Below, piece after piece: positions 11,506-23,095 of a DNA stretch of 64,000 nt; the first letter of the stretch is position 1; every line of letters starts with the position of its first letter. The position numbers and the translations under genes were made by a program. The notes beneath the pieces were generated by a model. The model saw nothing but the letters and a program-made list of their open reading frames with translations, was not told the origin of the DNA and did no database searches. The stretch covers positions 3,100,001 through 3,164,000 of the forward strand of contig NC_092460.1 in assembly GCF_047495875.1 (NCBI RefSeq), read 5' to 3'. Source of the stretch: Pithys albifrons albifrons (taxonomy: Eukaryota; Chordata; Aves; Passeriformes; Thamnophilidae).

Positions 11506-12683
11506 CAGGATTGGGCTGAAGAAAGTTATTGGAATTGTGTGTTGGAGCATTTTGATGCTTTCACCTCCTGTGAAATGTGTCACTTCAGGGAGGAGAGTCC
11601 TGTACCCACCATTTCATTGTCTTTTTTGGTCAGTGGTTTTCAATCAATGGTGTGCACACACATCCAGAGGTAAATATTCAAGAAAAAAAATCAGGAAAAA
11701 GTTTCAGGAAATAGAATTAAACCTCTAGTTTGAAGAAAACTTCTGTTGGAACTCTTTCCATTCCCATAATAACCACCCCTATAACCACACAGGAAAAATT
11801 TTCATGATTCTTTTAAAAATAAAAAATATGATTTATTTTAGGGATGTCTGCTTAGTAAAACTTGCAAAAGAATTCCTAAAGATTCTCATTTCAGATTTCC
11901 ATCAGAACGTTTCTAATTTTTATTTGTTTGTTTTAACAAACGAAAGAAGCCCAAATGTTTTCTTTTCAATTAGTTTTATATGCAAATTGCTCAAGTGGCA
12001 ATGGCTGTCAGAGGACAAAAAGCTTTTGGCAGCTCCAAAAATAAAAGGCTTGAATTCATTTGGAATGGATACCTTTTAATGTGAGTAGTTTGCAGGATTT
12101 CACACTGCTGTGAAAACAGATCTGCTCTTTAGAAATCTGCTTGCTGTGGCCCAGGAACACACTCTGACAATTCCCTTTGTCTGGAGGGAATTCTGCTCAT
12201 CCATCACGATGGATTTGGGTTATGGATTTCTGGTTTTCCCTAATTTTTATTACTGAAGTGATTTGCATGAGAACAGGCTCTTTGTTCTGTAGGGATTCAT
12301 TGGGTCCAGATGTTTGTTTGCTGTGTGAGGCCATAATCTCATTTGTGCCCTTGCATCTGGTTGTGGCAAAACGGTGCTGGGGACAAAGGAAGGATTAGGA
12401 CTTTTGCAAGGGATAAGTCCCAGCAACTGAGAGATTCCAATAAAACAAAGGCCTTTTTTTCCATGCAAGTTTATTCTGTAAGGGGAAATTCTGTAAAAGG
12501 GTTGAAGCAAAAGAAACCAGAACTAAGCAAGAGAAAATAGAACTCAAATATTGCCTGCAAAAAGCCTCTCAGCCACTTGGTAGGTCACAGCCCTTGCCAA
12601 GGGAGCCCTCCCTGTCCACTGAGCTTCTCCAGACTCCCTTGCTCTAAAACTATCCTGCACTGGGGAGTTTGGGCTCTCCCTGT
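11506..12683. other. Unique sequence, nothing recognised
   Basis: AT-rich; no repeat or gene supported. Confidence 0.45.
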
Positions 12684-12832
12684 ACCAGATGATGGCTCAG
12701 TTGGTTAAGACTTGGTTGCCCTAATGCCAAGGTCATGGGTTCAATCCCCTGTGTGGGCCATTGACTGAAGAGTTGGACTCGATGATCCTTGTGGGTCCCT
12801 TCCAACTCTGAATAGTCTGGGATTCTGTGATA
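12684..12832 (+). mobile_element. tRNA-Ile/CR1 SINE (TguSINE1-like)
   Basis: A tRNA-derived head is followed by a CR1-derived tail. The A-box-like motif TGGCTCAGTTGG is at 12693-12704 and the B-box-like motif GGTTCAATCCC at 12738-12748, at a spacing suited to an internal RNA polymerase III promoter. Between them lies CTAATGCCAAGG, as in tRNA-Ile. From about 12770 the sequence is a CR1 tail (TTGGACTCGATGATCCTTGT) ending at GGGATTCTGTGAT, which would let CR1 reverse transcriptase prime on it. It is the same family as 8075-8218 in opposite orientation. Confidence 0.85.
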
Positions 12833-13189
12833 TTGGTGTGGTCTCTGCTCAGCTTCCCTTCCCATGTCCAGCTCAGAGTTAACCCAGATCTGGGCAGATT
12901 TTATGATTAAGTCCCACTGATGTTGTTTTAGGTCTGAATTTTCTCTGGCCAACATCTCTAGTTCAGAGGAAATGAAGCCTGAGATTTTCCACTACCTACA
13001 CAGAGAAGTTGGTCTATAAATGGTTCAGACCTGAGGACTCTTTGCCTGCTTTGTGTCTCAGGAGTTTTACAAGCAGGACCTTTCATTCCTCCCCCGGCCA
13101 CCTCCCTGGATAAACTGTAGACATCTCCAGGAATGCTGAACCAGAATCAATCAAGGGTTTGCTTTCTATTTGCTCTAGATATTGAAATT
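12833..13189. other. Unique sequence, nothing recognised
   Basis: Nothing seen. Confidence 0.45.
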
Positions 13190-13410
13190 CATCAAATCAC
13201 TGAGTGGTTTGGGTTGGAAGGGACCTCAAAGCCCACCCAGCCCCACCCCTGCCATGGGCAGGGACACCTCCCACCAGCCCAGGCTGCTCCAAGCCCTGTC
13301 CAGCCTGGCCTGGGACACTCCCGGGGCTGGGGCAGTCGCAGCTTCTCTGGGCAGCTGTGCCAGGGCCTGCCCACCCTCCCAGGGAGAATTCCTCCCCTAG
13401 ATCCAATTTT
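13190..13410 (-). mobile_element. CR1 3' end fragment
   Basis: Reversed CR1 tail: GGTTTGGGTTGGAAGGGACC, then CCATGGGCAGGGACACCTCC and CTTCTCTGGGCAGCTGTGCC. Confidence 0.9.
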
Positions 13411-15372
13411 ATTTTCCCTTCTTTCAGCTTAAAGCCTTTGTTAAATTAATTAATTAAATTAACACTATGCCAAGCACACTGAAGTTGTTCATTCTGGCAT
13501 CTCCATCATCTTGTACTTGCCTCCATCTCTCTCCAGAGAAGATGATAAAGTTCAGTGTTTTATTCAAGCTTGTAGAACCTCATTATAAAGCAGTTTTTTC
13601 CTTTTATTTTCTTACACTTTCTCTCTCTCTCAGTGGGACTGAACAGCTGCTCTGTCTGTAGGAACCACTCTCTTGACTCTTGGACTGCAGTTCACACATA
13701 GATTTTTATTTATTTATTTATTTTTAAACTACTAGCCCTTGTTTGGCCACAACAATCCTTAATTTTCCTGCTGCTTTGCAGAAAATTCCCAGTTCAGTCC
13801 AGTCCTTTGACCTCTTCAGATCCATGTGCTCCTCTATAACAGGAATACGTTGGCTCATGGATTCCTTTCAGGTTTTTTTTGTGTAGCTTAGCAAAAAATA
13901 AATAACTGTGGATTCTTGAATGATTCCAACCTAAATATATGGCTTTTTATATGTTACAAGATTAAGGATTTAGTGTAAAATATGTGATAATGCACCTTGA
14001 ATTAATTTTTAGCTTTTAAATGTGTTTGCAACAGTCTGGACACAAGAGCATGTTAGAGTTTATAAAGACAGCCTGGTTTAGTCTCATAATGCAGAAGATA
14101 AATCTTGGGCTGCATGTTATAATTTGTCATACTGGATATTTCATCTTTATTACCCTTAATGATATCAGATATTCTGATTGTTTTAACAAGGCCGGTCAAA
14201 TGTCAGCTCTAGTCAGCATCATTTATCAATAAAATTGTGATTTTTTTTGCCTCCAGCTTTGGACTGGCAGTTCTCTGTGTGTTCATGTTATACAGAGATT
14301 CATTGGGAGCTGCAGAAGGACTGAGATGGAGGATTTTAAAGATAAAATCCCAACTCACACTCTGCTGAAGGCTGGAGGGAACGTTGCAAACAAGGAGGAT
14401 TTGTCACTCCCAAGCCCAGGCAAAGTGGTTATAAATACCCAGTTCCCTTTAACATCTCACTCCCTCTCGGGTGGGCTGTGCAGGGAGGCTGGAAAGGAAT
14501 TGAAAGGAAGAAAGCAAGTGGGATTGCTGATCAGAAAGGCAGAGTTTGGGTGCTCATCTCTGCAGAAATATGGAGAAAGTCCTACCCAAAGGCTGCTCTG
14601 AGAGATCACATTCCATAAACAATGAAGTGAGACAAAATGTCATCTTAATTGCCTGTTTTTAGAAGTATAACAGCCCAGGAAGAGAATTTTTTTTGTACTC
14701 ACCCACTTGCTGCTTCTGAAAACTTTGGGATAATTATGGCAGAAAAAAAAGGAATATGAATGGAATTTAATGCTTGAAGAATATTGTCACCCCCCACCTC
14801 ATATTTCTCCTACACTATTGTCCCTGAGAAAGCTCAAAACGTGCCTTAAAGGCACTTTTACTGTGCTCAATGAACCAAAAATACATCTGAAAAGGCAGCT
14901 AAAATATCCCCCATGCTGCTGAAATGTGGAAAACTGAGGGATGGGGTTTAGGAGGGATCCAGGTGTGGTTTGAGCCTCATTTTCTTGTCATGGTGTCACA
15001 TCTGCTCTGAGCTGAGGGCACCCTGCTCCAAACCACAGCACCAGTGTGGCTCCTGGGTAGTTTTGGGGCATCCTCAGCCTTTCCCAACTTACAAAAATAA
15101 GTCTAACTCTTTTAATCCTCCTTCAGATCCAAAATGATTAACATTTATTATGTGGCCTCTTAATGGCTGGTGGCCATGCAGTCAAAGGAGATTTATATCT
15201 CCTCACAACAGCTCAGTGTGGACTTTGCTCCCCCAGGGCCCCTTGTCCAGTTGAGTGGCCAAGATGAACATGGTCAGTACTCCCTTACTCAGAAAATATG
15301 GACCCAGTGGCTGTTTGAACCTTTTAATCTGATATCTCTTGTCAAGGATAACACCAATGGAGCAGCAAATCT
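13411..15372. other. Unique sequence with simple repeats and one possible conserved block
   Basis: Holds a TTAA/AATT-rich stretch (about 13440-13462) and a TTTA simple repeat (about 13703-13723). 13930-14250 is repeat-free, AT-rich and would be worth checking as a conserved non-coding element. No gene is supported. Confidence 0.4.
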
Positions 15373-16198
15373 GGGTCTGGAGAGACTGGAGAGATGGGCT
15401 GATTCCAATGGGATGGAGTTCAACAAGGCCAAGTGCAGGTCCTGCCCTTTGGCCACCCCAACCCCCTGCAGCGCTCCAGGCTGGGCACAGAGTGGCTGGA
15501 GAGCAGCCAGGCAGAGGGACCTGGGGGGACTGAGGGACAGGAAGCTCAACAGGAGCCACCAGTGTGCCCAGGTGGCCAAGAAGGCCAAGGGGATCCTGGC
15601 CTGGATCCAAACTAGCGTGGCCAGCAGGCCCAGGGCAGTGACCCTTCCCCTGGACTCTGCCTTGGGGAGGCCACACCTTGAGTGTTGTGTTCAGTTCTGG
15701 GCCCCTCAGTTCAGAAAGGACATTGAGGGGCTGGAGCGGGGCCAGAGAAGAGCAACGAGGCTGGAGAAGGGACTGGAGCACAAGTGCTGTGGGGAGAGGC
15801 TGAGGGAGCTGGGGGTGTTCAGCCTGGAGAAGAGGAGGCTCAGAGGTGACCTCAGCACTGTCTGGAACTGCCTGAAGGGAAGTTCTGGCCAGCTGGGGGT
15901 TGGTCTCTTCTCCCAGGCACTCAGCAATAGGACAAGGGGGCACGATGGGCTCAAGCTCTGCCAGGGGAAATTGAAGTTGGAGAGCAGAAAAAAATTCTTT
16001 GCAGAGAGAGTGCTCAGGCATTGGAATGGGCTGCCCAGAGAGGGGGTGGATTCCCCATCCCTGGAGATTTTTAAACACAGATTGGACGTGGCGCTGAGTG
16101 CCATGATCTGGTAAAGGGACTGGAGTTGGACCAAGGGTTGGACTCGATGATCTCGGAGTTCTTTTCCAACCCAATCCATTCTATGATTCTATTCTATG
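15373..16198 (+). mobile_element. CR1 LINE, 5'-truncated, about 0.83 kb
   Basis: It begins abruptly inside ORF2 at GTCTGGAGAGACTGGAGAGA and runs through the ORF2 stop and 3' UTR to the repeated octamer tail TTCTATGATTCTATTCTATG. It is nearly identical to the copy at 43851-44619: by eye about two differences over 15481-16015. Confidence 0.93.
15376..16114 (+). pseudogene. CR1 ORF2 C-terminal remnant, about 245 codons
   Basis: The C-terminal third of CR1 ORF2, downstream of the FADD catalytic box, which has been lost by truncation. It starts at the [12 protein letters not shown] block and ends in DVALSAMIW and a stop. The frame stays open and by chance continues upstream for about 67 codons into unrelated single-copy sequence from an ATG at 15170. 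That fused N-terminus has no family resemblance and should not be read as a domain. Without the RT catalytic core or the endonuclease, no activity is expected. Confidence 0.8.
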
Positions 16199-16295
16199 AA
16201 AATATTAAACCTTCTTCATATATCTGTGAGAAAGACTTTCCTGGGGAAACTTTGCATTCATGTTTCCTATGCCAAGCTCCTGATTCCTTATGAGA

Positions 16296-16345
16296 CATGG
16301 TCGAAGGTTGGACTTGATGATCTTGGAGTTCACTTCCAACCTGGA
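16296..16345 (+). mobile_element. Isolated CR1 3'-tail scrap
   Basis: GAAGGTTGGACTTGATGATC followed by TTGGAGTTCACTTCCAACC is a CR1 terminal block with no body attached, about 100 bases downstream of the full CR1 tail. Confidence 0.6.
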
Positions 16346-16356
16346 GTTAATTATAG

Positions 16357-16465
16357 ATTTATCCTAGAAAAGGTGCATTCAGGGCATTTATCCTAGAAAA
16401 GGTGTATTCAGGGCATTTATCCTAGAAAAGGTATATTCAATAGTTATCCCAGAAAAGGTGAATTC
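16357..16465. repeat. 29-bp tandem repeat, about 3.6 units
   Basis: Units start at 16361, 16390 and 16419 with the core ATCCTAGAAAAGGT; a last unit at 16445 is 3 bases out of register. The array begins right after the CR1 tail scrap. Confidence 0.85.
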
Positions 16466-18258
16466 GAGCAAAGGTCAGGATTTAAAGCTGTCAGTGGTTA
16501 ATTCTGAAGAATCTACACATCAGGCATTGCTTTCAGGGGAGAGGCAGAGTGTCTCAAGTGTCTGTTTGCATCAAAAATATAGAATAAAAATTAGAATGAA
16601 AGGTCTGCCCTCTGCTGCACTGAGCCAGTGAGTAGAACTTGGATAGTCAAGCAGGGTGGGAGGGTGTGAAGGTAAATAAGGAAAATACAGAAAAGGGGCA
16701 CTGTGTGCAACAAGAGGTCTCCTCCCTTGGCTTCATCTCCTTGTGTCAGGGAACAAAAGCAGTGAGCAAGGCTTGATTTCCAGGGGTGCTGTGGAAACCA
16801 CATGAACCAAAACTGGTTTTGCCCAAGTTCTTTGGGGCACAGATACCGTGGAGGCTTCTGTTCAACTCAGCTGCTGCCTCTGCTCCCACGTGACACAAAC
16901 AGCTCTCTCCTGGTTCAAAATACACTCCAGCTTTTGTTGGTTTGGTTTAGATTTTTATGTTGGGTTGTTTTTTTCCCATCTTTCCCTTCAGCTGTTGCGT
17001 GTCCTGAGGTTCTCATTGCTGTGCAAAGCTCTGGGACACCACCTGACACCTCCTGCTCCTGGTGCCTATGGATGCAACTCATGGCTGACTCTCCTTGCCT
17101 TTCACCCCACAGTCTGCCATCCTAATTGCCTGGTTCTCATGTTTCCTGTCCCAAGGCTATCAGTTTGTTTCCCATTTCTCCACCTGTTGGCTTGGCTCAG
17201 TTATCCCACAGGGTTTTGTCCTCCTTCATTTATTCTGCTCCCAGCTCTGGAACACGAGTCCCCCCCTGAAGCATTTGCACAATTGGGATTGTATTACAGG
17301 CTTGGGTTTGTTTTCCAGAGTTTTGGCAGGAATGAAGGAGAGTTTTCATCTTTATTTGCTCCCTGCAAGCCTTGCTGGGAAGCTGGTTATTATTGCAGTG
17401 CAGAAATCTGAATTCTTTGCCCAATTTTGTGGTCAGCAGTGCATTGTCTGTCCATGCTGAGCAAAGGGGACAGGATGGGCAAGAGCACCAGAGGAAGGGG
17501 CTTTGCAGGTGACTCTTTCCACATAATTCACCTCCTTTTCCTGTGGTTAACCTTGGAAATTACTTTGTAAGATGATGGAAAGAGGCCAAATGTCACTTTC
17601 TGCAGCGTGGATTTCAAAAAAGGCAGAACTTATCCCAGAGGGAGGCACTGGGAAATAAGGTGGAATGGCACAGCTGGAAAGGGTAAAACAGTCAGAGCTC
17701 AGGGCTTGTTGCTTGTCTGAGACTGGAACAAGAATAGCAGGAAAAGTAGCATTGGATCACTTCTGTTCTTGGCACTTGAGGCTTTTTAGGCATGTATCTG
17801 TATATATATATAAAATATAGTGTAAATGGGTGTCCTGAAGGTTGGTAGAACAGGCTGCTGGCTGGAAAAGACCTAACAATTAGAAGTGGATAAAAACCCA
17901 GAGGCACAAAAGCCACCCCCCTTTTTTCCTCCCCTGTCCTATGTGCTGGATGAGACATTTTCCCTTCCCGTAGGATGTAAGATGTGCTTTGCACAAGGGT
18001 CATCCTCTCTCAGAGTTTACAGGGAGAGGTGCAGAAGCAGCTGTTAGGATCACCTGAACAATCTCAAACATCTGGAACAGGGTTCCAAAACTTTCTTCTA
18101 AGCTCGAAGTATTTTTGTATCAGCCATTCAAGGAGGAACTTTTCTCCTTATGTGTTCAATGGGTGGACATAGGTGTGAAAAGAGATTTAGCTTTGAATCA
18201 CACAGTTTGTAGGTAAGCACAGCAGAGAGGAGCCTAAGCAGGAAAATTTGTGTTTATA
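16466..18258. other. Unique sequence, nothing recognised
   Basis: Includes the longest repeat-free ORF of the window (16848-17411, 187 codons, Leu/Phe/Cys-rich). No domain is visible and overlapping frames are also open, so it is not called a gene. A TATATATATA run lies near 17800. Confidence 0.4.
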
Positions 18259-18342
18259 TGAATCATAGAATCATAGAATTGATTGGGTTGGAAAAGACCT
18301 CCAATATCATCAAGTCCAACCCTTGACCCAACTCCAGTCCCT

Positions 18343-19324
18343 TTACCAGATCATGGCACTCAGTGCCACGGCCAAGCTCAGTTTAAAAACCTCCAGGGAT
18401 GGGGAATCCACCCCCTCTCTGGGCAGCCCATTCCAATCCCTGAGCACTCTCTCTGCAAAGAATTTTTTTCTGCTCTCCAGCTTCAATTTCCCCTGGCAGA
18501 GCTTGAGCCCATCGTGCCCCCTTGTCCTATTGCTGAGTGCCTGGGAGAAGAGACCAACCCCCACCTGGCCAGAACTTCCCTTCAGGCAGTTCCAGACAGT
18601 GCTGAGGTCACCTCTGAGCCTCCTCTTCTCCAGGCTGAACACCCCCAGCTCCCTCAGCCTCTCCCCACAGCACTTGTGCTCCAGTCCCTTCTCCAGCCTC
18701 GTTGCTCTTCTCTTCTCAGTTGGATTTGAAGAGACCTTTGAGATCATGAAGTCCAACCCTTGATCCAACCCCACTTTGATCACCTCATCAAAGTGAGGTT
18801 GGATCAAGACATGGTGGATTCTCTGTCCCTGGAGGTGTTTAAGAGGACACTCAGAGCCACATCCAGTCCCTTCTCCAGCCTCGTTGCTCTTCTCTGGCCC
18901 CGCTCCAGCCCCTCAATCTCTTTCCTCAACTGAGGGGCCCAGAACTGAACACAACACTCAAGGTGTGGCCTCCCCAAGGCAGAGTCCAGGGGAAGGGTCA
19001 CTGCCCTGGGCCTGCTGGCCACGCTAGTTTGGATCCAGGCCAGGATCCCCTTGGCCTTCTTGGCCACCTGGGCACACTGTTGGCTCCTGTTGAGCTTCCT
19101 GTCCCTCAGTCCCCCCAGGTCCCTCTGCCTGGCTGCTCTCCAGCCACTCTGTGCCCAGCCTGGAGCGCTGCAGGGGGTTGGGGTGGCCAAAGGGCAGGAC
19201 CTGCACTTGGCCTTGTTGAACTCCATCCCATTGGAATCAGCCCATCTCTCAAGTCTCTCCAGATCCCTCTGCAGAGCCCTCCTGCCTTCCAGCAGGTCGA
19301 CACTCCCTCCCAACTTGGTGTCAA
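18343..19324 (-). pseudogene. CR1 ORF2 remnant split by the rearrangement (copy A)
   Basis: On the minus strand the upstream half runs from 19328 through [12 protein letters not shown] and [12 protein letters not shown] to [10 protein letters not shown]. It then switches in frame to DVALSV, sequence that normally lies near the ORF2 C-terminus, and stops shortly after at TSRDRESTMS. The downstream half restarts at [13 protein letters not shown] and ends at the usual AVALSAMIW stop. The FADD box is cut off by the 5' truncation. The product could not work as a reverse transcriptase, so any mobility would have to be in trans. Confidence 0.8.
18759..18808. repeat. Inverted repeat (22-base arms, 6-base loop) within CR1 copy A
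   Basis: Left arm 18759-18780 and right arm 18787-18808 are reverse complements with one mismatch. It corresponds to the longer, perfect hairpin at 53792-53870. Confidence 0.9.
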
Positions 19325-21135
19325 GCAATAGGAAAGCAATAGGAAGAAACCCACAAAGCCACTTTTTTCAGGGGCTGCTCCACAGCTCTTGATAAAAATG
19401 TTAAGAAAATAACTCCTATGTAAGACAAATCTTGGTCACCTTGGTGACAGAGTGGCCTCTGCTAAATTGAACTCAGTATAACCTTCAATTTTTTACTCTT
19501 CCTCCTTGATATATTAATACTAAAATATTGAATGCTTTGTCTTATCCATCTTGCCTTTCTTCCCAGCAGATGGAGAAAGCAAAAATAGCCAGAGCACTGG
19601 GCATTCCGGGTTTGCTGTGGTTCAGGCAATTCAGGGCTTGATTTGTGTGACCCAGGCACGTTTGGGGCAGGAGGGCTGAGTGAGAGAGGGAATGAGAGCA
19701 GACCTTCAATCTCTTAGTAAAATGCTTGTTCTGCTCTTTCTGCTGAGGGGGAAAAGCTAAAAAAAAATAGATAAACAGCAGAGCCATTACAGCTTGGACT
19801 GAGTCCAATCCCTTGGTTACATCTCTGCCTTTAACTCTGCCTGAGAAAGTCATTTTAAAGAAATACAGTTATTACATGCATTAGTCCTGGCATCCTGGGA
19901 GGTCCATCTGCACTCCTCAATCTTGCTGGATTACCTCAAATGTTTCCTGAAGGCTTTGAAATCCAGTGAAGACCAATCTGAGAGAACTGGCTCTGCAATC
20001 CTTTTCTTTTTCTGGCTTCGCAGTCAGGACAAAAAAAAACAAAAAACCCAACAAAACCAAACAATCTGCAAGTGGCTCAACAAACTGTGTTTTAGAAAAC
20101 AAGAAACCCAGCAGGAAAATTCCAAATGGGCTGTGCCAACACTGCAGACAGGGAATTTGTCAGAGGCAGAGCTTCCCCCTGGAATAAAGTGTGATTAACT
20201 TCTCAGGCTCTGTTCTCCAATCCAAGTTTTGTGAGAATAGAGGCTCAGCTGGTCAGAATTGTCGTGGCTTCCCTGATTTCTGTGGATATGTCCCAGTTTA
20301 TCTCTGCTGAAAATGTGACCCAGCAGGATAAGTGTGCCCAGACTGTAAAATACCCCCCAAATCACACAGTTGAGTCTGATAATACTTTATTAGTCTTCCA
20401 CTGATGACCCTCAGTGAGGCTGTTCCCACTTTGCATCAGTGGGAACTGCAACAGAGTGAGGTCCAGCATCAATAATAATTTGGATTTTGTGGTTGGGCAG
20501 TCACCTGGAATGTGATCAGAGTTGCCCAGTTTGGTGGTGTGAGGTTAGAAATGAGCCTAAACTGAACCCTTGTCCTGAAGCATTTCTCACTAATGCCTCT
20601 CCTGGACTCAGCAACAACACAATTACACTCTGTAAAATGATTAATCCAAAGAACAATTGTCAGCTGATGATGCTGGTCCTGCTGGTGCCACTTGTGATGC
20701 CCCTGACCCTGTTCCATGGCATTTCCCCTGCTGCTGGTGCCGTGGCACGTTGGCATTCTGGGGCTGGGCCAGGGAGAATGTGCCAGCTGTGCAGCCTCTG
20801 GGTTGGCTCCTCTCCTTGGTGTTCTCCTCCAGGAAGAAGCAGATGAATGGCAGGTCTGGTGATGGTCAGGGGAGCCCCTGGAGGAGGTGGTTGGGCCACT
20901 GGGTTCCCCCCATGGCACTGCCATCCCCCTGCCAAGAGTGAGCTCTGAGCAGCTCCTCTGTCCTTCAGAGCATGTGATTTGCCTCAATTAGTAGAGAACC
21001 ATCAATTAAAACAAAGCCCTTAATGCTTTATAAATGCAAAGAATGAGAAGATCCACAACAATTGCTTGTTGTTTTGAATATTGTATTCGCTTTTTCTGTC
21101 CAATATCCCCCAAAACTGCCTGTAAGGGATTCAAA
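19325..21135. other. Unique sequence, nothing recognised
   Basis: Contains an A/AC-rich tract near 20030-20065 and a GC-richer block at 20640-20940 with ORFs open on both strands, but no recognisable protein family. Confidence 0.45.
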
Positions 21136-21260
21136 TCAGAGAATTTTCAAGGTGGAAAAAGACTTTTAAGATCATCAACTCAACCATAAATCCAACATCA
21201 CCACCATATTTACTCTGCAAGTCACCTGCAGCATAACCCCTGTCCAAGAGCTCATTCCTG
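21136..21260 (-). mobile_element. Old CR1 3' fragment
   Basis: A diverged reversed CR1: CAGAGAATTTTCAAGGTGGA, then GATCATCAACTCAACCATAA and a CACCTGCAGCATAACCCC block. Right edge uncertain. Confidence 0.65.
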
Positions 21261-23000
21261 ACTCTTCTTTCTTTCACTTAACACTAAATATTCACTTGAG
21301 TAAACTCAATTCATGTGCCATAGATTTTCTTTTGGAGGATCACCTTCAAACCAGCACTGACCATTCCATGAGGAAATTCCTTGGGGAGGTTTTCCAGGCC
21401 CTGACCTGTATCCTGTAGGTGCTGGAGACCCAGGAGGGAGCTGAAGGATGTGAAAACTGTTATAACACCACATCAAAGTCACTACAGAAAGACTCACCCA
21501 CATGGACGACGTGGAGAGAAAACTTGAACGAGGGGGATGATGAGATTTGTGAGGAGATTTGTTTTCAAACTGGTGTCAGGGAATTCACACACGTCATTCA
21601 CTTATTAACAACATTAAATTTCAGCTTTTCAGACAACTTTTCTTCTGATGTCAGCAAGGAGCTTTCCCCCTTGGGTTTGGTTTGCATGCAAGGCAAAAAA
21701 AAAAAAATAAAAAAAAAAGCCTGTTTTTTCTTTTTTTACAAACTGTACAATTCCAAGGTCAGCAGTGGTGCCACCAGTCAGTTTAGAACCTACTTGTAGG
21801 AGATTTACATCCCTAAGTAAATAAGAAGTCTGACATTCATGTACAGCACAAACTTGTACATCAGTTTTCCTTACAAATAATGATGGTAAGTCCATGTAAT
21901 TATTGGTTAATCATGTCCTAATGACATTGAAAAACAATTACCCAGTTCTTAAGGGGGTTATTTATTATATTCATCCATCTCTTCCAGCTTCTCTGAGGAA
22001 TATCGAGTTTTTTGCACCTCTGGCAAACCCCCTTTTCTCTCTAAATCAGAACTCAAGGTATTCAGCAATAACCCCCAAACTGGGATGTTCCACTCACATG
22101 GTTGGATCTGCAGCCAGTATTTGACTCTACCAAAACAAAGTCATTGGGAAATAAGAGTTGTCAGATGTTGCTCCTAAAATTGTCTCCAAGTGGCAATAAT
22201 TGTACAGAGCAGAAATAGCTACAGTTTGTGTCACCCTTTCTAGTGGGAGCTGATGTCACCATGCAGAGAGTGTGGTACAGATGTCTGTCTTAACTTACTA
22301 TTTTTAAATGTTCCCTCTCTATTAAAAGTGCCTTTATGTCCTTTTCTAATCTCTGTTATTTGCTTTTCATATTCAGCTTTCCACCACTTCATCTCCTCCA
22401 TTTTGCTCCACAAAGGAACTGTTAAAAATAAACACCTCAAATTAATTCAGTTTGTGGAACTCATAAAATGATCAGAAGGTGTTTGCAGGAATCTTTTTAG
22501 ATTCTTGTCTTGATAGAACCTTTTTTTTTTTTTAATAATCTTGTAGGTTTTAACCCACTTCAAAGCTTCTCCTTTAGAAATAACCTGGATAGCATCTCCT
22601 AGCTGGAATCTTCCCTCAAGTGTGGAGTCCTTGAGGTGCTTTAGTTGTCACAGGAAAACAGGTTTTAGCTTTTGGGCCAAACTTTCTTGTTTATCTGTTA
22701 CACAAAACACAATTATAAATACAAATATAATTATATGCTGCCTGCAGCCTTCCAAGGGAATGCAATGCTGCAGGAGATCTAAGAAAACCTACCAGAATTA
22801 TGTGTTTAAAAGGGTTTATTTAGCTCAGGTTATCACCTGGGATAATGAGGCTCAGCCCTGCTTGTTTACCTTCTGCCAGCTTTTTTCTTGGAATATTTGT
22901 GATGTTCAGACAGCAAAGGGTGAAAAGTCCATGAACAGGTGCAAAAATCCCATGTTTTTCTTGTACTAGAAGGGGAAATTGCAACACACAAACCAGGGAA
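21261..23000. other. Unique sequence, nothing recognised
   Basis: A-rich tract at about 21697-21719 and a T-rich tract at about 22511-22524. No gene supported. Confidence 0.45.
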
Positions 23001-23095
23001 GCTGTGGCTGCCCCATCCCTGGAAGTGTTCAAGGCCAGCTTGGGGCAACATGAGATGATCTTTGAGGTCCTTTCCAACCCAGACCTCAGGATTTC
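23001..23095 (+). mobile_element. CR1 3' fragment
   Basis: GGGAAGCTGTGGCTGCCCCA, CATCCCTGGAAGTGTTCAAG and GAGGTCCTTTCCAACCC are CR1 3'-UTR blocks in sense orientation. Confidence 0.8.

Larger units (their letters stand above)
18259..19324 (-). mobile_element. Rearranged CR1 with hairpin insertion (copy A)
   Basis: A minus-strand CR1 whose tail is at 18259 (atgaatcatagaatcatag). At 18714 the ORF2 sequence is broken by about 150 foreign bases. These consist of a different CR1 3' end in reverse (CAGTTGGATTTGAAGAGACC) and then an inverted CR1 3'-UTR segment (CATGGTGGATTCTCTGTCCC). After them the 32-bp stretch at the break (CCAGTCCCTTCTCCAGCCTC onward) is repeated and ORF2 continues to the 5' truncation at 19324. 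The same arrangement occurs at 53300-54293 with different flanks and a different 5' end. The inverted arms at 18759-18780 and 18787-18808 pair with one mismatch. Confidence 0.88.

Noticed and set aside
12684..12762. tRNA gene
   Set aside because: The head keeps A and B boxes but the cloverleaf is degraded and it is fused to a CR1 tail, so it is a SINE head and not a functional tRNA gene.
16848..17411. 187-codon ORF in unique sequence
   Set aside because: Leu/Phe/Cys-rich composition, no domain, overlapping open frames, and no convincing splice or promoter context.
20469..20987. 172-codon minus-strand ORF with plus-strand ORFs over the same GC-richer block
   Set aside because: No recognisable family, and open frames on both strands point to base composition and not coding.
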